Shown here one piece after another: positions 27,876 through 34,676 of a DNA stretch of 64,000 bases; position 1 is the stretch's first letter; every line of letters starts with the position of its first letter. The notes under the pieces were generated by a model. That model searched no databases. It worked only from the letters and a program-made list of their open reading frames with translations, and was not told where the DNA came from. The DNA is from Candidatus Endomicrobiellum trichonymphae (lineage in GTDB: Bacteria; Elusimicrobiota; Endomicrobiia; Endomicrobiales; Endomicrobiaceae), in NCBI RefSeq assembly GCF_002355835.1, contig NZ_AP017459.1, forward strand, positions 310,001-374,000. The letters run 5' to 3'. The position numbers were made by a program, and so were the translations under genes.

Positions 27876-28424
27876 ATGTGCATTTATGATTGGACTTTGC
27901 ATTGGATAAAGACAAGAAACTCAAATTACGTATTATTTGGCATAGCTTTTATGGAAAATTTATTTTCCCCTGTTCCGACGAATATACTGCTTACTCCTTT
28001 AGTTATTGCAGAACCTGGAAAATGGTGGCAGAAAGTATTAATATGTACTTTGGGTTCCGTTTGCGGCGTTATATGATAGGCAAGGTTTTTTATAAGACTA
28101 TTAAACTTGTAAATAGTAAATTTTTATAATTTACGCAATGCTGTGGCAATAATCGGTGAAAAATATGCAGTAAATGCTTTTTAAGTATTTTTACAGGAAC
28201 ATTTGCGACTATTCCTTATTAAAGTGCTAACGATTGCAGCTGGAATATTCAATATATCTATGCTTGTTTTGTTTGTTGCGTCTATGCTTTGAATAGTCGG
28301 GCGTTTTTTTATTGTCTCTACTGCTTTAAAGCTGTTTGGCGCAAAAATCTAATATACAATAGAAAAGTATTTTAATATCCTCTCTGCAGTATTGCTATTT
28401 TACTTATTACCGGCTTTTTTTTAG
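27876..28424 (+). pseudogene. Broken YqaA/DedA-like membrane protein gene
   Basis: ATG 27876 opens MCIYDWTLHWIKTRNSNYVL, followed by FGIAFMENLFSPVPTNILL and WWQKVLICTLGSVCGVI, then stops at about 28074. This is the N-terminal pattern of YqaA-like (SNARE-associated/DedA) membrane proteins, which usually read FAESSFFPIPPDVLL there. Shifted frames continue with GYMIGKVFYKT, TGTFATIPY, TIAAGIFNISMLVLFVASM, GRFFIVSTALKLFGAK and a final hydrophobic stretch near 28420. At least three stops or frameshifts interrupt it. The order of pieces matches one ancestral gene of about 180-200 codons. Confidence 0.75.
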
Positions 28425-28449
28425 AATTAAAGTGTCCTATACATTTCTG

Positions 28450-28478
28450 TTGACGGTGCGATATCTTTATGGTATAAT
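28450..28478 (+). promoter_or_regulatory. Strong sigma-70 type promoter for the tRNA-tuf operon
   Basis: TTGACG at 28450-28455, a 17-base spacer and a perfect TATAAT at 28473-28478 form a near-consensus promoter. It lies 40 bases before tRNA-Tyr and probably drives the three tRNAs and tuf. Confidence 0.85.
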
Positions 28479-28518
28479 TATAGGTTGATTGATACGATAA
28501 ATTTTAAGTTATTAAAAC

Positions 28519-28601
28519 GGGGGTGTGGCAGAGCGGTCTAATGCACCAGACTGTAAATCTGGCGGGCTTGCCCTTCGGTGGTTCAAATCCATCCGCCCCC
28601 A
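28519..28601 (+). tRNA. tRNA-Tyr (GTA)
   Basis: Acceptor GGGGGTG pairs with CGCCCCC, discriminator A. The anticodon loop CTGTAAA gives GTA. The long variable arm (GGGCTTGCCC region) and T-loop TTCAAAT are as expected for tRNA-Tyr. No CCA is encoded. Confidence 0.96.
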
Positions 28602-28616
28602 TACTACTATAAATTT

Positions 28617-28687
28617 GCGGGAGTAGCACAATGGTAGTGCTCCAGCCTTCCAAGCTGTCCACGCGGGTTCGATTCCCGTCTCCCGCT
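28617..28687 (+). tRNA. tRNA-Gly (TCC)
   Basis: Acceptor GCGGGAG pairs with CTCCCGC, the anticodon loop CTTCCAA gives TCC, and the T-loop is TTCGATT. It lies 15 bases after tRNA-Tyr. Confidence 0.96.
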
Positions 28688-28713
28688 TTTTACTTATTGT
28701 TGTCTGAGAGTCT

Positions 28714-28785
28714 GCCGAGGTGGCTCAGTGGTAGAGCACCTCCTTGGTAAGGAGGTGGTCGCGGGTTCGATTCTCGCCCTCGGCT
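28714..28785 (+). tRNA. tRNA-Thr (GGT)
   Basis: Acceptor GCCGAGG pairs with CCTCGGC. The anticodon stem CCTCC/GGAGG encloses the loop TTGGTAA, anticodon GGT. T-loop TTCGATT. It is followed 64 bases later by tuf, the common tRNA-tuf arrangement. Confidence 0.96.
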
Positions 28786-28849
28786 AGTTTATCTTGAAAG
28801 TTACAATTAGTACTGCAGTGAGGTTGATGATGAGGGAGGGGAAATAAAA

Positions 28850-30049
28850 ATGGGAAAAGAGAAATTTGAGAGGAGTAAACCGCACGTAAATATAGGGACA
28901 ATAGGGCATGTAGATCACGGTAAGACGACGTTAACGGCGGCGATAACGAAAGTATTGGGTGATAAAGGGTTAGCGAAGTACATTAGTTATGATGAGGTGG
29001 CGAGGGCGTCAGAATCGCAAGGGAGAAGAGATGCGTCAAAGATAGTGACAATAGCGGTGAGTCACGTGGAATATTCAACGGTGAATAGGCATTATGCACA
29101 TATAGATTGTCCTGGTCATGCTGATTATGTAAAGAACATGATAACGGGAGCGGCGCAGATGGATGGTGCGATACTGGTGGTGAGTGCGCTTGATGGTCCG
29201 ATGCCGCAGACGAGGGAGCATATATTGCTTGCAAGGCAGGTGAATGTGCCGGCAGTGGTAGTATTTCTGAATAAATGTGATGCGGTGGAGGATAAGGAGT
29301 TGTTGGATTTAGTGGAGATGGAGGTTAGGGATTTGCTGACGAAGTATAATTTTCCTGGGGAGAGCACGCCGATAATAAGAGGGAGTGCATTAGGTGCGTT
29401 GGAAGGGAAGCAGGATGGAGTGGATTCGATAATGAGTTTGATGGAAGCGGTAGATAATACGATACCGTTGCCTGCGAGGGATGTTGACAAGCCATTTCTG
29501 ATGAGTGTTGAGGATGTATTTTCGATAACAGGGCGAGGGACGGTAGCGACGGGGAGAGTAGAAAAAGGGAGAGTGAGAGTAGGAGAGAATGTGGATATAG
29601 TGGGGATACAGGAGACGAGGAAATCGGTGGTGACGGGTATAGAGATGTTCAGAAAGCTGCTTGATGAAGCGCAGGCAGGGGATAATATAGGGATGCTGTT
29701 GAGAGGGATAGAGAAGAATCAGGTGGAGAGAGGACAGGTAATAGCGTATCCGGGTTCAATAAAGCCGCATAAGAAGTTTAGAGGACAGGTATATGTGCTG
29801 ACTAAAGAAGAAGGAGGGAGACATACGCCGTTTTTCAATGGGTATCGTCCGCAGTTTTATTTTAGGACGACGGATGTGACGGGAATAGCGCATTTGCCTG
29901 AAGGTGTGGAGATGGTGATACCTGGGGACAATGTGACGATGGATATAGAGTTGATAATGCCTGTGGCGATGGAGACGCAGTTAAGGTTTGCGATAAGGGA
30001 AGGTGGGAAGACGGTAGGTTCTGGGGTTGTTACCGAGATAGTTGAATAG
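28850..30049 (+). CDS. tuf: Elongation factor Tu
   Basis: Delivers aminoacyl-tRNA to the ribosome as a GTPase. The 399 residues include G1 GHVDHGKT (20-27), [16 protein letters not shown] and GSALGALEG, and domains 2 and 3 are complete. Switch I is unusual: between YDEVARASE and [10 protein letters not shown] the loop [10 protein letters not shown] is about five residues longer than the common EEKARGITINTAHVEY form, and the RG of RGITI is replaced, though the key Thr is kept. Codon use also stands out: Ile is almost always ATA and GGG, GCG, ACG and AGG codons are frequent, unlike the neighbours. A ribosome site GGGAGGGGAA precedes the ATG. Confidence 0.97.
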   Translation: MGKEKFERSKPHVNIGTIGHVDHGKTTLTAAITKVLGDKGLAKYISYDEVARASESQGRRDASKIVTIAVSHVEYSTVNRHYAHIDCPGHADYVKNMITGAAQMDGAILVVSALDGPMPQTREHILLARQVNVPAVVVFLNKCDAVEDKELLDLVEMEVRDLLTKYNFPGESTPIIRGSALGALEGKQDGVDSIMSLMEAVDNTIPLPARDVDKPFLMSVEDVFSITGRGTVATGRVEKGRVRVGENVDIVGIQETRKSVVTGIEMFRKLLDEAQAGDNIGMLLRGIEKNQVERGQVIAYPGSIKPHKKFRGQVYVLTKEEGGRHTPFFNGYRPQFYFRTTDVTGIAHLPEGVEMVIPGDNVTMDIELIMPVAMETQLRFAIREGGKTVGSGVVTEIVE

Positions 30050-30551
30050 AGAGAGGTTTTTTTTTGATTATGTTTGTGTGAGTGAAAGATTTGGGTGGAG
30101 AAATTATTAGATTTAATAAGAAAGAAGCTTTATTGTTTGGATACGACTTGAATGTAAAATAATCGACGCTTAAGTATTATGTTATAAAACGGAGATTAAA
30201 TAAACAGGATTAAAATCTATGGTAAATGAAAAAGCAGTCCCGACTCAACGTTTGAGAATTAAGTTGCGGTCGTATGATCATTGACACCGAGAGATTTGTT
30301 TTGGAGCTATTTTATTATAGTTATTACTCTTAAGAAATTATATATAGCGATTCTAACAGATATATAAAACAGAGGGGGGGGGGGTAAACCGAAACGACCA
30401 TAAAGAGACGATAGCGGCAGAATAAAGTGATAGAATATAGCACAGGCTCTCGTTATCGGCGAAAGAAATATGAAGTAAAAGCAAACAGATGTTTTTGAGA
30501 CAAAAACTACCTAAACATGGCAGGCAAAATATAAAATTGGAGAATTAATAG
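30050..30551 (+). pseudogene. rpsJ: Interval with a broken start of rpsJ (ribosomal protein S10)
   Basis: ATG 30219 opens a 21-codon frame containing QRLRIKLRSYDH, the highly conserved S10 N-terminus, and then TGA at 30282-30284. The following bases show only faint S10 traces (HREI). tuf is followed by rpsJ in many bacterial str/S10 clusters, so this piece probably came along with tuf. It cannot encode S10, so a working rpsJ must be elsewhere. The rest of the interval has no gene and includes a run of 11 G at 30374-30384. Confidence 0.7.
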
Positions 30552-30704
30552 ATGGCGGAAAGAGTTATTATAACATTAGCGTGCAGTGTATGTAAGAACA
30601 GGAATTATTATTTTGACAGAGCCAAAAATCATGAAGGGAAGCTCGCATTGAAAAAATTTTGTAAAAATTGCGGCAAACGCACTGATCACAAAGAGACAAA
30701 ATAA
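30552..30704 (+). CDS. rpmG: Ribosomal protein L33 (bL33)
   Basis: Small 50S subunit protein. The 50-residue product begins MAERVIITLACSVCKNRNYY and ends GKRTDHKETK. Two CxxC pairs (CSVC and CKNC) form the zinc ribbon of the four-cysteine L33 type. RAKNHEGKLALKKFC lies between them. A standard rpmG-trnW-secE-nusG order follows, which supports the call. Easily missed because of its length. Confidence 0.95.
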   Translation: MAERVIITLACSVCKNRNYYFDRAKNHEGKLALKKFCKNCGKRTDHKETK

Positions 30705-30715
30705 TCAAGACAAGG

Positions 30716-30786
30716 GGGGGTATAAGCTAATGGTAAACTGCTGGTCTCCAAAACCAGCTTTGGAGGTTCAAATCCTTCTGCCCCCG
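30716..30786 (+). tRNA. tRNA-Trp (CCA)
   Basis: Acceptor GGGGGTA pairs with TGCCCCC, discriminator G. The anticodon stem CTGGT/ACCAG encloses CTCCAAA, anticodon CCA. The T-loop is TTCAAAT. The D-stem has one apparent mismatch. The rpmG-trnW-secE position is canonical. Confidence 0.93.
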
Positions 30787-30815
30787 TTTTTGAATAATAT
30801 TTACGAAGGTTTAAG

Positions 30816-31004
30816 ATGAATTTAATTAGAACGTTCATACAATTTTTTAAAGAGTCGTATTACGAGCTTACAAAGGTTACATGGCTTGGCAAAAAAGAAG
30901 TTGTGGGAACTACTATAATAGTGATTATATTTGTTATTATCATGTCTATTTTTGTAAGCGTTGTTGACTTGTTTTTAGGCACTGTTGTTGGTATTATATT
31001 ATAG
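30816..31004 (+). CDS. secE: Preprotein translocase subunit SecE
   Basis: Clamps SecY in the membrane translocon. The 62-residue protein has the short bacterial form: an amphipathic N-terminal helix with FFKESYYELTKVTWLGKKEV, which contains the conserved ELxKVxWP-like motif (here WL), and one membrane span from about residue 29 to 60. It sits between tRNA-Trp and nusG, as in most bacteria. Confidence 0.96.
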   Translation: MNLIRTFIQFFKESYYELTKVTWLGKKEVVGTTIIVIIFVIIMSIFVSVVDLFLGTVVGIIL

Positions 31005-31016
31005 CTGGAGTGAGAA

Positions 31017-31547
31017 ATGGCAAACCAATGGTATGTTGTTCATGTTTATTCAGGACATGAATATAAAGTAAAAAAAGGGTTGGAAATGACTGTTGCAAAT
31101 TTGAACATGCAGGATACTATTTCGCAAATACTTGTCCCCACTGAAGAGGTAATTGAGGTAAAACAAAATAAAAAAAAAATAAAAAAAAGAAAATTCTATC
31201 CCGGTTATATTTTTGTTGAGATGACGATAAACAATTCGACTTACTGGCTTATTAGAAACACCGCAGGAGTTACAGGTTTTTTGGGCGGCGTAAAGCCTAT
31301 TCCAATATCGCAGTTTGAAGTTGAAAATATTCTTAACACTGTTGCCAATCCGGATACTTCTAAGCCCAGACCCGCGGTATCGTTTGAGAAAGAAGAAAAT
31401 ATCCGTATTATTGAAGGGCCGTTTAAACATTTTATAGGTATCGTGGAAGAAGTCAATCACGAGAGAGGTAAGTTAAGAGTTATGGTGACGATATTCGGAA
31501 GGCATACACCGGTAGAGCTTGGTTTCTTGCAGGTTGAAAAAATGTAA
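31017..31547 (+). CDS. nusG: Transcription termination/antitermination factor NusG
   Basis: Binds RNA polymerase, suppresses pausing and links transcription to translation or Rho. The 176 residues have the NGN domain (WYVVHVYSGHEYKVKKGLE, RKFYPGYIFVEM, WLIRNTAGVTGFLGG) and a C-terminal KOW domain (IIEGPFKHFIGIVEEVNHER, GRHTPVELGFLQVEKM). A run of lysines coded by an A-rich stretch at 31160-31190 lies between them. It starts 12 bases after secE. Confidence 0.97.
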   Translation: MANQWYVVHVYSGHEYKVKKGLEMTVANLNMQDTISQILVPTEEVIEVKQNKKKIKKRKFYPGYIFVEMTINNSTYWLIRNTAGVTGFLGGVKPIPISQFEVENILNTVANPDTSKPRPAVSFEKEENIRIIEGPFKHFIGIVEEVNHERGKLRVMVTIFGRHTPVELGFLQVEKM

Positions 31548-31618
31548 AAAAGTTAAGGTTAAATTCTATATATATTTTTACTTATATGCGAAATCAGTCA
31601 ATACAGGAGTAATATAAA

Positions 31619-32053
31619 ATGCCCCCTAAAAAAATAAAAGCAATGATTAAATTACAAATTCCCGCAGGCGGAGCAAATCCGTCGCCACCAGTAGGTCCCG
31701 CATTGGGACAGCAGGGCGTAAATATTATGGATTTCTGCAAACAATTCAATGAAAGAACAAAAAGTATGGAGCAGGGAATGACAATACCTGCAGTTATAAC
31801 TGTATTTGAAGACAGATCATTTACTTTTATAACAAAAATACCCCCCGTTCCGGTTTTGATTAAAAAAGCTGCCGGTGTTGCAAAAGCTTCTGGAGTTCCT
31901 AATAGAAATAAAGCAGGAAAAATTACTGCGACACAGGTAGAAGAAATAGCAAAGCAAAAAATGCCGGACTTAAATGCAAACGGAGACCTGAATGCTGCAA
32001 AGCTTATGATTGAGGGAACTGCAAGAAGTATGGGCATTGATATTGTTAAGTAA
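31619..32053 (+). CDS. rplK: Ribosomal protein L11 (uL11)
   Basis: Part of the GTPase-associated centre of the 50S subunit. The 144-residue product contains [35 protein letters not shown] and [17 protein letters not shown], and ends with the typical [11 protein letters not shown]. An AGGAG ribosome site precedes the ATG. The start [17 protein letters not shown] is normal. About 100 bases separate it from rplA, longer than usual. Confidence 0.98.
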   Translation: MPPKKIKAMIKLQIPAGGANPSPPVGPALGQQGVNIMDFCKQFNERTKSMEQGMTIPAVITVFEDRSFTFITKIPPVPVLIKKAAGVAKASGVPNRNKAGKITATQVEEIAKQKMPDLNANGDLNAAKLMIEGTARSMGIDIVK

Positions 32054-32155
32054 CCGTAAAGTTGAAAGTGAAAGCAAATAGTGAAATTGACAATAATAAT
32101 AGAAGTGAATTGTGGGAGTCGGTTTATGCTCGACATATAACCACAGGAGGAAAAA

Positions 32156-32839
32156 GTGGGTAAAAGATTAAGCGAAGCGTCAAAGTTAGTTGATAAGAAC
32201 ATGGTTTATAAACTGACGGAAGCTGTAATTCTTGTAAAAGAAACGGCAAAAGCAAAATTTGACGAAACTATTGAAATTCATATTAAGTTAGGCATTGATC
32301 CTAAACGGAGCGATCAGATGGTGAGAGGTACAATATCTATCCCGCACGGCATCGGTAGGACAAGAAAAATCGCGGTTTTGGCAAAAGGCGAAAAACAAAA
32401 GGAAGCTGAAGCAGCGGGTGCTGATATTATAGGTTCAGATGACTTAATTGAGGATATATCAAAAGGTAAACTTGGTTCTGGCTTCGACGTTTTGGTTGCG
32501 ACGCCTGACGTTATGAAAGATTTGAGTAGGGTTGCAAAAATTCTCGGACCTAAGGGTCTTATGCCGAATCCGAAGTCAGGAACTGTGACGTTTGAGATCG
32601 GCAAAACAGTTGAAGAACTTAAAAAAGGAAGAGTCGAATATAAAAACGATTCTTTCGGAATAATTCATGTTCCGGTAGGAAAGGCATCTTTTGAAAAAGA
32701 AAAACTTGAAAACAATATAAAAACTTTGCTTGAAGCTGTTGCGAAAGCAAAACCTTTAAGTTCAAAGGGACAGTATATAAAGAGTATTTCTATTTCATCA
32801 ACTATGGGTCCCGGTATATTTGTTGAACAAAAAATATAG
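32156..32839 (+). CDS. rplA: Ribosomal protein L1 (uL1)
   Basis: Forms the mobile L1 stalk of the 50S subunit and usually represses its own operon. The 227 residues start at GTG 32156, five bases after AGGAGG (32145-32150). MGKRLSEASKL, LGIDPKRSDQMVRGTISIPHG, LGPKGLMPNPKSGTVT and FGIIHVPVGK are clear L1 signatures. rplJ-rplL-rpoB, the usual next genes, do not follow: a terminator-like hairpin and rimP come instead. Confidence 0.98.
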   Translation: MGKRLSEASKLVDKNMVYKLTEAVILVKETAKAKFDETIEIHIKLGIDPKRSDQMVRGTISIPHGIGRTRKIAVLAKGEKQKEAEAAGADIIGSDDLIEDISKGKLGSGFDVLVATPDVMKDLSRVAKILGPKGLMPNPKSGTVTFEIGKTVEELKKGRVEYKNDSFGIIHVPVGKASFEKEKLENNIKTLLEAVAKAKPLSSKGQYIKSISISSTMGPGIFVEQKI

Positions 32840-32863
32840 TTGCTTTTTAAGTTTTAGTTATAT

Positions 32864-32901
32864 AAAAGGCGGCTGACTAAAGGCTGTCTTTTACTTTTTT
32901 T
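32864..32901 (+). terminator. Probable intrinsic terminator after rplA
   Basis: AAAAGGC (32864-32870) can pair with GTCTTTT (32886-32892) with one G-T pair, and a run of seven T (32895-32901) follows. It separates the L11-L1 unit from rimP. Confidence 0.55.
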
Positions 32902-32917
32902 GTGAGGATGGTGTCAG

Positions 32918-33373
32918 ATGAGAAAAGTGCAGGAAATAGAGGATTTGCTTGCTCCAGTTGCAGCGAGGGAAAAAATTGAAATAGTTGATGTACAGTACAG
33001 TAAGAAAGCTGGCGATTGGGTTGCAAGAATTTTTATCGATAAAGACAGCGGGGTGACAATAAGCGACTGTGAAAATATAAGCTGTATTTTCGGTGCTTTT
33101 TTAGATGAGAGCGATATATTAAAAGATTCTCATGTTCTGGAAATTTCTTCTCCGGGATTTAAAAGAGTTTTAAAGAGCGAAAAAAGTTTTAGACGTTTTA
33201 TAGGAAGTAAAACTAGAATTCGGACTTTTAAACCTATAAATAATCAAAGGAATTTTTTAGGAACTCTTTTAAATTTTGATGATGGCAGGATAAAAATAAA
33301 CGATGTGACAAACGGAGTTGTGGAAATAGAATTTTCAGATATAAGAAAAGCTAATATAGAAGCAGATATTTAG
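32918..33373 (+). CDS. rimP: Ribosome maturation factor RimP
   Basis: Needed for maturation of the 30S subunit. The 151-residue protein shows VRIFIDKDSGVTISDCENIS-like features (here ARIFIDKDSGVTISDCE) and the signature LEISSPGFKRVLKSEKSFRR followed by FIGSK. The C-terminal SH3-like domain (FLGTLLNFDDGRIKI) is complete. It opens the rimP-nusA-infB-rbfA cluster, and nusA begins 10 bases after its stop. Confidence 0.94.
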   Translation: MRKVQEIEDLLAPVAAREKIEIVDVQYSKKAGDWVARIFIDKDSGVTISDCENISCIFGAFLDESDILKDSHVLEISSPGFKRVLKSEKSFRRFIGSKTRIRTFKPINNQRNFLGTLLNFDDGRIKINDVTNGVVEIEFSDIRKANIEADI

Positions 33374-33383
33374 GGGGGATGGA

Positions 33384-34676
33384 ATGGCAGAAAAGGGTGA
33401 ACTTTTAATAGCTCTTGAGCAGATTGAGAAAGATAAGAAAATTAAGAAAGAAGATATTTTAGTAGTGATAGAAAATGCTCTTGTGTCGGCCTATAAAAAA
33501 CATGTTGGTAAAAATGTTAATGTTGAAGCTAAAGTCAATCCTGAATTGGAGGAGATGACGGCAAGCGTAGTAAAAGTTGTTGTCAAGGATGTTGTAAATC
33601 CGCTTTTAGAGATATGTGTTCAAGATGCAAAAAAATTCGATCAAAGTGCAGAGATTGGGACTGAGGTAAGAATACCTCTTGATACGCGGGATTTTTCGCG
33701 TATTGCCGCGCAGACAGCAAAACAGGTTATAGTGCAGAAAATCAGGGAATCCGAGAGGGATTCGCTGTTTGACGAGATGAAAGAAAAGATTGGACAGATT
33801 GCAAATGGTGCTATATATCGCATAATAAACAGAAATCTTATAGTGGATTTGGGTAAAACAGAAGCGATACTTCCTTCAAGCGAGCAGGTATTTAAAGAGA
33901 AATTTAGTGTTGGGCAGTATATAAAAGCCGTAATTATAAAAGTTGAAAAGAGTGTTAAAGGTTCCGGAGTCGTTTTATCGAGAACAAGCATCGAACTTGT
34001 AAAAAGACTTTTTGAACTTGAAGTTCCTGAAATTTACGAGAAAATTGTAGAGATAGTAAATGTTGTAAGAGAGCCGGGTGTGAGGACAAAGATAACCGTA
34101 CTGTCGCATAATCCGAAAGTTGATCCTGTAGGAGCATGCGTAGGCGTGAAAGGCGCGAGAGTGAAACCCATCATCGATGAATTAAGAGGTGAAAGGATTG
34201 ATTTGGTGTCTTATTCTGTAGATCCGGCAAAATATATAGCGAGTGCGATGTCTCCCGCAAAAATTGTTTCCGTAACCACTATTTCTGAAGAAGAGAAAAA
34301 AGCAGAAGTTTTGGTGACCGATGATATGCTGTTTTTGGCTATTGGCAAAAACGGGCATAACGTAAGACTTGCAGCAAAACTCACAGGTTGGCATATCGAT
34401 GTAAAATCAGAGGGACAGAAAAAACAGGAAGGTAATGAAAGAATTGAAAAACAAGCTGAGGTTTTCGAAAAACTTGAAGGTTTTAGCGAAAGAATCATAA
34501 AAATGCTTGTAAAAGCTGGAATTACGGATGTAGAAAAGTTATCCTTGCTAACAACTGAATATCTTATTACTCTACCTGGTATAGGTCATAAAACTGCCGA
34601 AAAGATTATTGAAGTGGCAAAAAAAATAGCATTAGAAAATAAGCAGGAGTGTTTATATGCCATCAAAACAAGGTGA
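33384..34676 (+). CDS. nusA: Transcription termination/antitermination factor NusA
   Basis: RNA polymerase-associated pausing and antitermination factor. The 430 residues contain the N-terminal domain (KEDILVVIENALVSAYKKH), an S1 domain (about 135-200, NRNLIVDLGKTEAILPSSEQ), and KH domains with VDPVGACVGVKGARVKPI and FLAIGKNGHNVRLAAKLTGW. A C-terminal helix-hairpin-helix segment (LPGIGHKTAEKIIEVAKKI) follows at about 400-425. A GGGGGG-rich ribosome site lies upstream. The last 20 bases overlap infB. Confidence 0.97.
   Translation: MAEKGELLIALEQIEKDKKIKKEDILVVIENALVSAYKKHVGKNVNVEAKVNPELEEMTASVVKVVVKDVVNPLLEICVQDAKKFDQSAEIGTEVRIPLDTRDFSRIAAQTAKQVIVQKIRESERDSLFDEMKEKIGQIANGAIYRIINRNLIVDLGKTEAILPSSEQVFKEKFSVGQYIKAVIIKVEKSVKGSGVVLSRTSIELVKRLFELEVPEIYEKIVEIVNVVREPGVRTKITVLSHNPKVDPVGACVGVKGARVKPIIDELRGERIDLVSYSVDPAKYIASAMSPAKIVSVTTISEEEKKAEVLVTDDMLFLAIGKNGHNVRLAAKLTGWHIDVKSEGQKKQEGNERIEKQAEVFEKLEGFSERIIKMLVKAGITDVEKLSLLTTEYLITLPGIGHKTAEKIIEVAKKIALENKQECLYAIKTR

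Noticed and set aside
28983-29490. Minus-strand open frames inside tuf
   Set aside because: They are shadows of the long, stop-poor tuf frame with its unusual codon use.
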